From assembly GCA_044870295.1 (NCBI GenBank), contig JBIOYQ010000110.1:1-20996 (forward strand): 20,996 nt of DNA, in the 5' to 3' direction. The translations under genes were made by a program, and so were the position numbers. The stretch is from AC-52 sp044870295. Lineage in GTDB: Bacteria; Actinomycetota; UBA4738. Position 1 is the stretch's first letter; each line of letters starts with the position of its first letter. Under the pieces are notes generated by a model, which was given only the letters and a program-made list of their open reading frames with translations, did not search any database and was not told the origin of the DNA. Positions 1-7,884 of this stretch are shown here, piece after piece.

Positions 1-96
1 GTCGGGCGTGCGGCCCGACCGGGCGCACGCATCCGCGATGCCCGACCGAACGCGCGCGATCGCGCGTCCGAGCCGGTCGACGTCGGCGGCGTCCAC
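1..96 (-). CDS. YggS/YBL036C-type PLP homeostasis protein, N-terminal 32 codons (cut by window edge)
   Basis: Reading leftward from a GTG at 94-96 gives an open frame to the window edge. It begins VDAADVDRLGRAIARVRSG and continues with an Ala/Arg-rich helix ending SGRTPD. This resembles the first helix of YggS-family proteins, which bind pyridoxal phosphate and keep free PLP and amino-acid pools in balance in the cytosol. The gene starts 5 bases after the pgeF stop, as expected for the actinobacterial order ftsZ-pgeF-yggS-sepF. The catalytic lysine lies outside the window, so the call rests on the N-terminal pattern and synteny. No strong Shine-Dalgarno is visible, and translation may be coupled to pgeF. 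Confidence 0.6.
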   Translation of the reverse strand, partial: MDAADVDRLGRAIARVRSGIADACARSGRTPD

Positions 97-101
97 CTCG
101 C

Positions 102-881
102 TCAGGAGAGCTTCGCCGCGATGAGCCCCTGCCTGCCCGTCGGCCCGTCGCGGCGGTGCGAGAAGAACCGATCCGGCTGGCACGCCGTGCAGTCCTCGGA
201 CCATTCGACGCTGGCGACGCCCCGTGCTTCGAGGGTACGCACGATCGTCCCCGGGAGATCCAGGTGCGGCCGAGGGCCGCCGCGCCGAACGACCGCTGAT
301 CCACGCGTGGCGGTGTCGACGGCTCCGACCACCTCGTCGCCCACCTCGTAATGGTCGACGCCGACCGCCGGTCCGACGGCCGCGAGGACTCGGGTGGGGT
401 CCGAGAACACGGCCAGGGCTTCGTCCAGGATGCCGGCGGCCACTCCGCGCCACCCCGCATGCACCGCGGCGATCGTTCCCGAAGCCGGATCCGCCAGCGC
501 CACGGGCACGCAGTCAGCCGTGAGAACCACCAGCCCAAGGCTCGGCGACGAGGTGGAGAGCGCGTCGCCCCTGGGAACGTCCCGGCGCCGGCCGTCGAAG
601 CGCTCCCACACCGTGCCGGGTTCGACGTCGACGACGGTGGATCCGTGCACCTGACGGAGCGCCGCGACCTGATCGAAGCCGAACGCCCCGATCACCCGGC
701 GGCGGTTCTCGAAGACGTGCTCGGGTTCGTCGTCCGTTGCCAGCCCCAGGTTCAAGGATTGGAACGTCCCCCGGCTGACGCCGCCCGTCCGCTCGGTGAA
801 GGCGGCCAGGAACCCGGCATCCTCGAACGCGGTCGAGACCAACGCCGCGGGCCCGTCCGGGAGCGTGCGTCGATCGAGCAT
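102..881 (-). CDS. pgeF: Peptidoglycan editing factor PgeF (YfiH/DUF152, multicopper-oxidase-like fold)
   Basis: A 259-residue protein of normal family length. PgeF is known to remove mis-incorporated amino acids, for example L-Ser in place of L-Ala, from UDP-MurNAc precursors; the family also has purine nucleoside phosphorylase activity. The sequence shows the family signatures QVHG (77-80), TADCVP (121-126), HAGWRG (141-146) and FFSHRRDGPTGRQG (239-252). These supply the metal-binding residues H79, C124 and H141. The frame is open further upstream, but the ATG at 879-881 is preferred because a GGGGAG ribosome site (883-888) precedes it and conserved sequence begins soon after. The usual Cys-Cys-Tyr stretch after GPA(I/V)G reads VDHYEVG here. 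It lies downstream of ftsZ, consistent with quality control of the wall precursors made by this cluster. Confidence 0.93.
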   Translation of the reverse strand: MLDRRTLPDGPAALVSTAFEDAGFLAAFTERTGGVSRGTFQSLNLGLATDDEPEHVFENRRRVIGAFGFDQVAALRQVHGSTVVDVEPGTVWERFDGRRRDVPRGDALSTSSPSLGLVVLTADCVPVALADPASGTIAAVHAGWRGVAAGILDEALAVFSDPTRVLAAVGPAVGVDHYEVGDEVVGAVDTATRGSAVVRRGGPRPHLDLPGTIVRTLEARGVASVEWSEDCTACQPDRFFSHRRDGPTGRQGLIAAKLS

Positions 882-919
882 GCTCCCCACCCTATCGCGG
901 GGACCAGCCTGGAGATGAC

Positions 920-983
920 GTGGGGGCGGGGAAGGCGCCCCGCGAGGCGGGGGAAGGTCGCCTCCGCGCCTCTCCGCCCCCAC
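920..983 (-). terminator. Long GC-rich hairpin between ftsZ and pgeF (possible terminator or processing site)
   Basis: Bases 920-929 and 974-983 are a perfect 10-bp inverted repeat (GTGGGGGCGG / CCGCCCCCAC). The stem continues inward with 931-932/971-972, 934-938/966-970 and 944-949/959-964, leaving a 9-base loop at 950-958, one mismatch and a few bulged bases. It starts 22 bases after the ftsZ stop on the minus strand. No U-tract follows on either side, so it is not a classical intrinsic terminator. It could reduce read-through into pgeF or stabilise the 3' end of ftsZ mRNA. Confidence 0.5.
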
Positions 984-1005
984 ATGGCCGGGGCCGCGCT
1001 GTGCC

Positions 1006-2136
1006 CTAGCCCTTCAGGAAATCCGGGATGTCGAGATCTTCGTCGGCGTCGAACACGACCGTCGCGGGCGCCGGCTTGAACAGCTCGTCGTCCTCGTCTT
1101 CCAGGAGCGACGGCGCGGGCTCGCGGGGAGCGGACTTCTTGGGCTCCGCCTCGATCACCCGCGCCAGACGTCCGTTGCGCCCGTTGCCGCCGAGCTTGTC
1201 GAACCCCGCGGCGATGACCGTCACGCGGACCTCGTCACCCAGGGCGTCGTCGATGGTCGCCCCGAAGATGATGTTCGCGTCGGGGTGCGCCACCTTCGTG
1301 ATGGTCTCGGCCGCCCGGTTGACCTCGTGCAGCGCCAGGTCGGAGGGACCGGCGATGGAGAGCAGGACGCCCTTGGCGCCTTCGATGGACGCCTCGAGCA
1401 GCGGGGAGGAAATGGCTGCCTTCGCCGCCTCCTCGGCCCGTCCCTCTCCTGACCCGTGGCCGATGCCCATCAGCGCCGATCCTGCCCCGGTCATCACGGC
1501 CTTGACGTCCGCGAAGTCGAGGTTGATCAGGCCTGGCGTCATGATCAGGGAGGTGATGCCGTCGACGCCCTGGTACAGCACCTGGTCCGCCATGCGGAAG
1601 GCGTCGATCACCGGCGTGGACGCGTCCGAGACCTGCAACAGCCGGTCGTTGGGGACCACGATCAGCGTGTCCACCGCCTGCTTCAGATCGCCGATGCCCA
1701 TGTCCGCCTGCATGGCTCGCTTCCGCCCCTCGAACGAGAAGGGGCGAGTGACCACACCGATGGTGAGTGACCCCTGCTGCCTGGCGATCTCGGCCACGAC
1801 GGGCGCTCCGCCCGTCCCGGTGCCACCGCCCTCGCCGGCGGTGATGAAGACCATGTCGGCGCCCTTGAGGATCTCCTCGATCTCGTCGCGGTGTTCGTCC
1901 GCGGCGCGGCGCCCAACTTCAGGGTTGGAGCCCGCTCCGAGGCCTCGGGTGGTGTCGCGCCCGATGTCAAGCTTGACGTCAGCTTCAGACATCAACAGGG
2001 CCTGTGCGTCGGTGTTCATCGCGATGAACTCCACGCCCTTGAGGCCCGACTCGATCATCCGATTGATCGCGTTGACCCCGCCACCACCGATCCCGACCAC
2101 CTTGATCACGGCAAGGTAGTTCTGGGGAGACTGCAT
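1006..2136 (-). CDS. ftsZ: Cell division protein FtsZ (bacterial tubulin GTPase)
   Basis: A 376-residue GTPase that polymerises into the Z ring and recruits the septal wall machinery. The tubulin signature GGGTGTG is at 103-109. The N-terminal nucleotide loop is GIGGGGVNAINRM (15-27). The T7-loop region NLDFADVKAVM is at 205-215 and completes the GTPase site of the next subunit. An acidic linker leads to the C-terminal peptide DLDIPDFLKG (367-376), the docking tail for partners such as SepF; no ftsA is present here. The start is the ATG at 2134-2136, with GGAGG at 2145-2149 eight bases upstream. The open frame extends 22 codons further but lacks conserved sequence. A 236-base spacer with its own candidate promoters separates it from ftsQ, so it is probably also expressed independently of the upstream operon. 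Confidence 0.98.
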   Translation of the reverse strand: MQSPQNYLAVIKVVGIGGGGVNAINRMIESGLKGVEFIAMNTDAQALLMSEADVKLDIGRDTTRGLGAGSNPEVGRRAADEHRDEIEEILKGADMVFITAGEGGGTGTGGAPVVAEIARQQGSLTIGVVTRPFSFEGRKRAMQADMGIGDLKQAVDTLIVVPNDRLLQVSDASTPVIDAFRMADQVLYQGVDGITSLIMTPGLINLDFADVKAVMTGAGSALMGIGHGSGEGRAEEAAKAAISSPLLEASIEGAKGVLLSIAGPSDLALHEVNRAAETITKVAHPDANIIFGATIDDALGDEVRVTVIAAGFDKLGGNGRNGRLARVIEAEPKKSAPREPAPSLLEDEDDELFKPAPATVVFDADEDLDIPDFLKG

Positions 2137-2242
2137 CCCGATCTCCTCCCTCCTCAGGCCCCGACGGACCCTTCTACCTGGGGAAAGTGCCGTACGTCCC
2201 ATGCTCTTGAACCCCGCTGATCGCTTGTTACACCACTATTAC

Positions 2243-2271
2243 TCTGCACTGGAGGGTAAGAGTTATGTAAA
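2243..2271 (-). promoter_or_regulatory. Candidate second ftsZ promoter
   Basis: On the minus strand TTTACA (2266-2271) is followed after 17 bases by TGCAGA (2243-2248). The -35 is good and the -10 is weak. The region is clearly more AT-rich than the surrounding DNA. It overlaps the 2254-2279 inverted repeat, so an operator role for that repeat would fit. A TAATAG at 2235-2240 is an alternative -10 with poorer spacing. Confidence 0.3.
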
Positions 2272-2279
2272 CCTTACCC
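2254..2279. repeat. Inverted repeat in the ftsZ upstream region
   Basis: GGGTAAG (2254-2260) and CTTACCC (2273-2279) form a perfect 7-bp inverted repeat around a 12-base AT-rich centre. A third related arm, TTACTCT (2239-2245), can pair with AGGGTAA (2253-2259) with one mismatch, so the middle arm could pair with either neighbour. It lies just downstream of the better ftsZ promoter and overlaps the weaker one. It could be a regulator binding site or an mRNA stem. Confidence 0.45.
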
Positions 2280-2290
2280 ACAAGGCGAGG

Positions 2291-2319
2291 ACACTACAAC
2301 ACGCACAAGGCTCGGTCAA
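2291..2319 (-). promoter_or_regulatory. Candidate main ftsZ promoter (TTGACC-17-TAGTGT)
   Basis: On the minus strand TTGACC (2314-2319) is followed after exactly 17 bases by TAGTGT (2291-2296), a plausible actinobacterial housekeeping-sigma promoter. The predicted start near 2284 gives an ftsZ leader of about 148 bases that would contain the 2254-2279 inverted repeat. A GACAC pentamer on the plus strand (2290-2294) overlaps the -10. This is the core of the Streptomyces WhiA motif, but a single pentamer is easily chance. Confidence 0.55.
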
Positions 2320-2372
2320 TCCCTGCGCAAGAAAGTTCGCCGCTCTCGCAGCAATGAGGCGTCAGGAACGCT

Positions 2373-3188
2373 TCAAGGCTTGGTCGGCGAGGGTGGACCC
2401 GCCACCGGGCCACGAAGCGGGGCGGTCCCGACGGAGGGGGCTGCCGGCGCCCTGACGTCCACATAGGCGGGGTGGACGTGGTTGCGTCCGGCCCACCCGA
2501 GCACGGCGCGCAGAGCTTCGGCCTTCGCTTCCACCTCGGATCCATCGCCGTAGTAGACGGTCGGGCCGTTTCGCATGATGAGCGCGAGCGACCCGTCGGG
2601 CTGGCGCGTCACCGTCGTCACCTTGTGACGCAGGGACTCAGGAAGCGCTCCTACGACGGCCAGCTCGGTGGAGATCGTGAGCCGGTCCCCCACCGCCAGC
2701 GTGCCGGGCGGTGGGACGATCGACGGCAGCTCGGTGTCCGGGGAGGCACGCCCGAGGACCACGCCGTCGGCGGCGATCAACATGGGTGGCGTGCCGACCG
2801 TGACGGCCGCGGGGACCCGCTCGGTCACCTCGATGGTGAGACCGGACGGGAGGTGCCGCGCCACTGTGGCCTTGAGCACCCAGGGGTTCTCCTCGATGCG
2901 GCGTTCGACCGCGCCGGGGGACGTCCACAGGACATTCGTGTGCTCGGTGACGCCGGAGAGGCGGCCGATCTGGTTCGCGGTCAGGTGCGTCGTGCCGAGC
3001 ACCTCGAGGTCCCGCAGGTCGAACACGGGCGAGTTGCTCACCCACCACCCGGCTCCGAGCGCCATCGCCACCGCGACCGCCATCACCAGCCACCTCCCCC
3101 GTCCCCCGATGGATCGCGGGACGGACAGGGCATCCACCGCCGGCGCGGCTGTGCCGCTAGCCGGATGCCAGGTCGAAATCGCCGACAC
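2373..3188 (-). CDS. ftsQ: Cell division protein FtsQ/DivIB
   Basis: A 271-residue bitopic membrane protein. A cytoplasmic tail of about 32 residues is followed by one membrane segment (33-50), then a POTRA domain (about 54-125, beginning SPVFDLRDLEVLG and containing VTERVP at 121-126) and the FtsQ/DivIB beta domain. The family links early and late divisome parts and regulates FtsW-FtsI through FtsL/FtsB-type partners. The start is a GTG at 3186-3188 with a near-ideal GGAGGT (3194-3199) five bases upstream. This start sits inside murB, so the two genes overlap by 32 bases, more than the 4-base overlaps elsewhere in the operon. The gene ends the long overlap chain and a 236-base spacer follows before ftsZ. 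Confidence 0.92.
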   Translation of the reverse strand: MSAISTWHPASGTAAPAVDALSVPRSIGGRGRWLVMAVAVAMALGAGWWVSNSPVFDLRDLEVLGTTHLTANQIGRLSGVTEHTNVLWTSPGAVERRIEENPWVLKATVARHLPSGLTIEVTERVPAAVTVGTPPMLIAADGVVLGRASPDTELPSIVPPPGTLAVGDRLTISTELAVVGALPESLRHKVTTVTRQPDGSLALIMRNGPTVYYGDGSEVEAKAEALRAVLGWAGRNHVHPAYVDVRAPAAPSVGTAPLRGPVAGPPSPTKP

Positions 3189-4119
3189 GTTGCACCTCCG
3201 GTTCGAGTCGAATGCCGAAACGCTCCTCCACCACGGCGGCCACCCGCCGGATCAAACGGTCCACATCGGCCGCCGTGGCTCCCGGCCTGGCCACGATGAA
3301 GTTGGCGTGCTTGTCGGAGACGATGGCGCCGCCGACGGACAGCCCCTTGGCCCCGACCGCTTCGACCAGGCGGGCGGCGTGGTCGTCGGGCGGGTTCTTG
3401 AACACGCTCCCGCAGTTCGGCTCCGCGAGGGGCTGGGTGGCCCGCCGCCACGACCGCGCCTCCTCCATCCCGGCGCGGATGCCATCGGGATCTCCCGGCG
3501 CCAGCCGCAGCGCCGCGCCGATCACGATGGACCCTGTCGGGAGAGCCGATCGGCGGTAGCCGAAGCCGGCGGCCGACGCCGGCACGGTCGACGGCGCGGC
3601 CTCCGCGATCGAATAGAGATCGATGGCGTCGAGCACGTCCTCCATCGATCGATGATGCGCGCCGGCGTTCATGCGGACGGCGCCACCCAAGGACGCCGGG
3701 ATGGCGACGCCGAACTCGAGCCCCGCCAGCGAATGGGCCAGCGCCACCCCGGCGAGGGCGGGAACGGGCATCGCCCCGCCCGCCCGAAGGGTCGCACCCT
3801 CCCGACCAGACCACCGGTACCCCTTGCCCAGACGGATCACCAGACCTGAGAACCCGCGATCGGACACCAACACGTTGGAGCCCTTGCCGAGAACGATCCA
3901 CGGCACACCGGAGGCGGCCACGGCGTGCGCCGCGGCCGCCAGATCCTGTTCCTGGTCAGCCTCCAGGTAGAGGGCGGCGGGACCTCCCAACCGAAAGCTC
4001 GTCATCGGGGCCAGGGAGAAGGACGAGCGGAACCGAGGCCCACACGCTTCCCGCAGGATGCCGGCCGCGGTCTCCATGCCGTCCTCGACGCCGGCCTTCG
4101 CGGCCGCCGCCTCGCTCAT
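3157..4119 (-). CDS. murB: UDP-N-acetylenolpyruvoylglucosamine reductase MurB
   Basis: A 320-residue FAD-dependent cytosolic enzyme that reduces UDP-GlcNAc-enolpyruvate with NADPH to UDP-MurNAc, the second committed step of peptidoglycan precursor synthesis. Seen in the sequence: the FAD-binding segment GKGSNVLVSDRGF (78-90), IPASLGGAVRMNAGAH (140-155), YRRS (188-191), the proton-donor region GSVFKNP (237-243, serine rather than cysteine), HANFIV (271-276) and the C-terminal EPEVQ (306-310) with the catalytic glutamate. The ATG at 4117-4119 overlaps the murC stop by 4 bases (ATGA). In Mycobacterium murB lies outside the dcw cluster; its place here resembles deeper actinobacterial and Bacillota-like layouts. 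Confidence 0.96.
   Translation of the reverse strand: MSEAAAAKAGVEDGMETAAGILREACGPRFRSSFSLAPMTSFRLGGPAALYLEADQEQDLAAAAHAVAASGVPWIVLGKGSNVLVSDRGFSGLVIRLGKGYRWSGREGATLRAGGAMPVPALAGVALAHSLAGLEFGVAIPASLGGAVRMNAGAHHRSMEDVLDAIDLYSIAEAAPSTVPASAAGFGYRRSALPTGSIVIGAALRLAPGDPDGIRAGMEEARSWRRATQPLAEPNCGSVFKNPPDDHAARLVEAVGAKGLSVGGAIVSDKHANFIVARPGATAADVDRLIRRVAAVVEERFGIRLEPEVQRVGDFDLASG
3194..3199 (-). promoter_or_regulatory. Ribosome binding site fixing the ftsQ start
   Basis: GGAGGT on the minus strand, five bases (GCAAC) before the GTG at 3186-3188. It lies inside the end of murB and shows that ftsQ has independent initiation despite the 32-base overlap. Confidence 0.8.
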
Positions 4120-5525
4120 GAGGTCCCCTCCCGCAGCAGGTCGAGGGTCGCCTCCGCCACCATCGTGATATCGCCGGCGCCCAGGGTGAGGACCAGATCG
4201 CCGTCCCGAACCTCACGGGCAAGGAACGGCGCGACGTCAGTACGGCGGGGCAGATAGACGACCCGCTTGCCGGGAGAGGCCTCGGTGAGGGCCTCGACCA
4301 GGAGCTTGCCGGTGACGCCGGGGATGGGGCGCTCGCCCGCGCTGTACACGTCCGTGATCACCACCATGTCCGCGATGCCGAGGCTCTCCCCCAGCGGGCG
4401 CCACATCGCCTGGGTCCGCGTGTAACGGTGCGGCTGGAACACCGCCACCACCCGTCCGGCTCCGCGCAGCCGCGCCGTCTCCAGCGCGGCGGTCACCTTC
4501 GCGGGGTTGTGCGCGTAGTCGTCGACGAACGCTGCACCCCCCGCCTGGCCGCGCAGCTCGAACCGACGGCGCACGCCCATGAAGGAAGCCAATGCCCCCG
4601 CCGCGTCGTCCAGGGGCAGCGACAGGGCCGACGCCACGCCGAGAGCGGCCATGGCGTTGAGCAGGTTGTGCTTCCCTGGGATCCCGAGCCGAAGGTTCGC
4701 GGTGGTCCCGTCGAGCGACACGGACGCCGACGTCCCCATCGCCTGGAGCTGGTGCTGCGAGACCGTCAGGTCCGCGCCGTCCTGCAGGCCGTACCGAAGG
4801 AGCCGGACGGGAAGATCCGACAGCGCCCGGCGCACCCCGGGGTCGTCCCAGCACGCCACCACCGTCCCGGATTGGCCGGCGAAGGACCGGAAGACCTGCT
4901 CGATCTGCCCTCTCCCGGTATAGAAGTCGAGGTGGTCCTCGTCGATGCTGGTGATCACGGCGACGTCGGGATGGAACAGGAGGAAGGACCCGTCGCTCTC
5001 GTCCGCTTCCGCCACGAAGAACTCGCCTTCGCCGTGGCCCGCGCCCGATCCGATCTCGTTCAGGTCGCCGCCGATGACGAACGAGGGATCCAAGCCCAGC
5101 CGGGACAACATCACGGTGACCATCGAGGTGGTCGTGGTCTTCCCGTGCGTGCCGGCCACGGCCACCGTTCGCTTCCCCTGCATCAGGGCCGCCAGGACCT
5201 GCGCCCGGCTGAACACGCCGATGCCGGTGTCATGGGCTGCTCGGACCTCGGGGTTCCCCGGCGGAATGGCGGCGGACACCACGACCGCGTCGGGGCTTCG
5301 AACGTTGGATGCGGCGTGGCCCACGGAAACCGTGGCTCCCGCCTCGCACAGCCCCTGGACGATGCGTGAGTCCTTCAGGTCGGAGCCGCTCACCTCGATG
5401 CCACGGGCCAGGAGCAATCGGGCGATGCCGCTCATCCCGGCCCCGCCGATGCCGATCAGGTGCGCGGTGGTCCACCTCGTGAGGTCGGGGACTTCGCTGG
5501 AAGGCGACGCCGCCCCGGCGGTCAT
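4116..5525 (-). CDS. murC: UDP-N-acetylmuramate--L-alanine ligase MurC
   Basis: A 469-residue cytosolic Mur ligase that adds L-Ala to UDP-MurNAc with ATP hydrolysis. The N-terminal UDP-binding Rossmann motif is GIGGAGMSG (25-33). The ATP P-loop is GTHGKTTTT (125-133); the His form is typical of MurC. EADESDGSF (173-181) and DDYAHNP (335-341) complete the MurC-specific signatures. The ATG at 5523-5525 overlaps the murG stop by 4 bases, and the stop overlaps the murB start in the same way, which suggests translational coupling. The length is normal and no key residue is missing. Confidence 0.97.
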   Translation of the reverse strand: MTAGAASPSSEVPDLTRWTTAHLIGIGGAGMSGIARLLLARGIEVSGSDLKDSRIVQGLCEAGATVSVGHAASNVRSPDAVVVSAAIPPGNPEVRAAHDTGIGVFSRAQVLAALMQGKRTVAVAGTHGKTTTTSMVTVMLSRLGLDPSFVIGGDLNEIGSGAGHGEGEFFVAEADESDGSFLLFHPDVAVITSIDEDHLDFYTGRGQIEQVFRSFAGQSGTVVACWDDPGVRRALSDLPVRLLRYGLQDGADLTVSQHQLQAMGTSASVSLDGTTANLRLGIPGKHNLLNAMAALGVASALSLPLDDAAGALASFMGVRRRFELRGQAGGAAFVDDYAHNPAKVTAALETARLRGAGRVVAVFQPHRYTRTQAMWRPLGESLGIADMVVITDVYSAGERPIPGVTGKLLVEALTEASPGKRVVYLPRRTDVAPFLAREVRDGDLVLTLGAGDITMVAEATLDLLREGTS

Positions 5526-6652
5526 GCCAACACCTCTTCCACCAGGTCGGCCAGGCGTTCGGCTGCATCGGGCCGGCCGAACGACGCCGACCGCTGCGCC
5601 ATGGCCGCGAGGCGTTCCTCGTCGCCGAGGAGCGCGACGACGCGGCCCCCCAAAACCTCGGGGCTGAGCTGATCATCCAGCACGACGGTGGCGCCGCCGG
5701 CCCGCTGAAGGGCCCGAGCGTTGGCCTCCTGGTGCCGGCCGGTGGCGTACGGGTACGGGATCAGCACGGCGGGGAGGCCGCAGGCGGTCAGCTCGGCCAC
5801 GGTCGTGGCGCCGGCCCGCGACACGACCAAGTCGGCGCAGGCGTACGCGAGCTCCATGCGGTCGAGGTAGCCGACCACCCTCACGAGGATCCCGTCGGCA
5901 TCGCCGTCGGCGGACGGCGGCAGCCCCGGGCGAACCGTCTCGAGATGCGCCGGCCCGGTGATGAGCACCAGCTGGAGGTCCGAGCGGCCCGCCAGGAGCC
6001 GGGCCATGCCGACGGCGGCTCGATCGATGTGCAGAGCACCCTGGCTCCCTCCGAAGATGACGACGGTCCGGCGGCCCTCGTGCAGATCGAGGACCTGCCG
6101 ACCCTCCTTCGCCAGCGCGTCGCGTTCCTCCCGGACCCGAAGGATCTCGGCGCGCACGGGGTTGCCGGTGAGCTCCGCCCGGAGGCGCCTGGGAAACGCC
6201 GGGCGGGCATCCCAGAAGGACAGGCCGACGGCCCGGGCGATCCGCCCGAGCGCACGGTTCGCCAGACCCGCGATGGCGTTCTGCTCGTGCAGGACGACCG
6301 GGACGTGCGCCAGCCTCGCGGCGAGCGCCGCCGAGACGCTGACGTACCCACCCATCCCCACCACGGCCCCGGCGCGTTGGACCAAGGGGCGGCACGACCG
6401 CACGGCCGACATGGCCACGAAGGGCGCCTTCGCGGCGGCGACGGAGAGCTCGCGCAGGAATGGACGCGCCGGAACGGTGTGGAACGGGAAGCCGGCTTGC
6501 GGGACGAGGTTCGCCTCCACCCCTCGATCGGTGCCGATGAACGACACGTCGTGGCCTCGATCCCGCAGGACATTCGCGACCGACAGCCCGGGATACACGT
6601 GGCCCGCCGTCCCTCCACCGGCGATCACGATGGACGGCCCAGGGCCGGTCAT
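5522..6652 (-). CDS. murG: Undecaprenyl-PP-MurNAc-pentapeptide GlcNAc transferase MurG
   Basis: A 376-residue peripheral membrane GT28/GT-B glycosyltransferase that turns lipid I into lipid II with UDP-GlcNAc at the inner face of the membrane. The glycine-rich loops are GGGTAGHVYP (12-21) and GMGGYVS (99-105). HEQNAIAG (122-129), FGGSQGA (200-206) and the UDP-GlcNAc-binding SRAGATTVAE (278-287) follow in the expected order. The frame is open further upstream, but the ATG at 6650-6652 is chosen because it overlaps the ftsW stop in the ATGA form used across the operon and conserved sequence starts immediately after it. Confidence 0.97.
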   Translation of the reverse strand: MTGPGPSIVIAGGGTAGHVYPGLSVANVLRDRGHDVSFIGTDRGVEANLVPQAGFPFHTVPARPFLRELSVAAAKAPFVAMSAVRSCRPLVQRAGAVVGMGGYVSVSAALAARLAHVPVVLHEQNAIAGLANRALGRIARAVGLSFWDARPAFPRRLRAELTGNPVRAEILRVREERDALAKEGRQVLDLHEGRRTVVIFGGSQGALHIDRAAVGMARLLAGRSDLQLVLITGPAHLETVRPGLPPSADGDADGILVRVVGYLDRMELAYACADLVVSRAGATTVAELTACGLPAVLIPYPYATGRHQEANARALQRAGGATVVLDDQLSPEVLGGRVVALLGDEERLAAMAQRSASFGRPDAAERLADLVEEVLA

Positions 6653-7884
6653 CGTGGTGACCGTCGCGCCGAGGGTCGGGGCCGCGCCGTCCCGGCGGCC
6701 ACCAGCCCCGCCCGACCGATGGACAGCAAGACCCCGACCGCGGCCATCGAGACCACGAGCGAGGAACCACCGAAGGAGACGAAGGGAAGGGGCACGCCGG
6801 TGATGGGCAGCACGCCCGTGACGGCGCCCAGATTGACCAGCGCCTGGAGGCCGAACCACGCCGTGATGCCTCCGGCCAGCAGCCGCCCGAACGGATCCGG
6901 CGAGCGCAGGGCGATCCGTATGCCCGCGTACACCACCATGACGAACAGCCCCAGGACCACCAGCTCACCGGCCAGACCCAGCTCTTCGCCCAGGATCGAG
7001 AAGATGAAGTCGGTGTGCGCGTTCGGCACGTACATCCACTTCTGCCGGCTCGCTCCGAGGCCGACTCCGAGGAAGTGCCCGGACCCCAGCGCGATGAGCG
7101 ATTGCACGATCTGATAGCCGCTGTTCTGTGGATCGGACCACGGGTGCAGGAAGGACAGGAATCGGGTCCGGCGATAGGCCTCTCCCAACACCAACGAGGC
7201 GCCGGCGGCGACCCACACCACGAACGTCGTCGCCAGCAGGCGCAGGCGGACACCCGACACGAACATCATCAGGAACGCCGTGCCGGCGATGATCGTCATG
7301 GTGCCGAGGTCGGGCTGGACCAGCACCAGGAGCGACACCACACCGACCACCGTGCACAGCGGGAGCATCCACCGGAGGGGCTCGGACTCGAGCCGGTCGA
7401 GGTTGCGCGCCATGATGGATGCGCCCGCTGCCACCACGGCGAACTTCGCCAGCTCCGACGGCTGTAGCGAGAACGGCCCCACCTGGATCCACCGGGCGGC
7501 CCCGCCCGCCACCGTCCCCACGGACGGATGCAGCACCAGCACCAGGAGCCCGACCGACAGCAGGAGCAGAGGCACCCAGGCCCGATCCCACATCCGGTAC
7601 GGGAGCCGGGACGTCCCGAGCAGACAGACGGCCCCGATCGCCGCGTACAGCAACTGCCGCTTGAAGAACAGGAAGCTGGAGCCGTACGCCGCGAAGGCCG
7701 AGACCGAGCTGGCCGAGAGCACCATCACCAGGCCGACCACGGTCAGGACGGCTACCGACAGGGACAGCATGGTCAGGACCCGTCGGGCGCTGCGCTCGGC
7801 CCGGGCCCGAGCCACGGCGGGAGCGACCTCTCCCGGCCTGACCACCCGGAGGCGGGGGCGGACCATCACGGCCTCGCTACGCAT
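6649..7884 (-). CDS. ftsW: Septal peptidoglycan polymerase FtsW (SEDS family)
   Basis: A 411-residue multi-pass membrane glycosyltransferase that polymerises lipid II at the septum together with FtsI. About ten hydrophobic segments run from residue 36 to 395. SEDS signatures are GAARWIQVGPFSLQPSE (128-144), QPDLGTM (190-196), NAHTDFIFSILGEELGL (288-304) and PFVSFGGSS (367-375). The start is the ATG at 7882-7884, supported by GGAGGAG (7890-7896) five bases upstream; it overlaps the murD stop by 8 bases. The position between murD and murG and the pairing with ftsI in the same operon favour FtsW over RodA. A second in-frame ATG six codons later is possible but less well supported. Confidence 0.95.
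   Translation of the reverse strand: MRSEAVMVRPRLRVVRPGEVAPAVARARAERSARRVLTMLSLSVAVLTVVGLVMVLSASSVSAFAAYGSSFLFFKRQLLYAAIGAVCLLGTSRLPYRMWDRAWVPLLLLSVGLLVLVLHPSVGTVAGGAARWIQVGPFSLQPSELAKFAVVAAGASIMARNLDRLESEPLRWMLPLCTVVGVVSLLVLVQPDLGTMTIIAGTAFLMMFVSGVRLRLLATTFVVWVAAGASLVLGEAYRRTRFLSFLHPWSDPQNSGYQIVQSLIALGSGHFLGVGLGASRQKWMYVPNAHTDFIFSILGEELGLAGELVVLGLFVMVVYAGIRIALRSPDPFGRLLAGGITAWFGLQALVNLGAVTGVLPITGVPLPFVSFGGSSLVVSMAAVGVLLSIGRAGLVAAGTARPRPSARRSPR

Noticed and set aside
2290..2294. WhiA binding site (GACAC) at the ftsZ promoter
   Set aside because: A single pentamer is expected by chance in a region of this size and no second copy or extended match is present.
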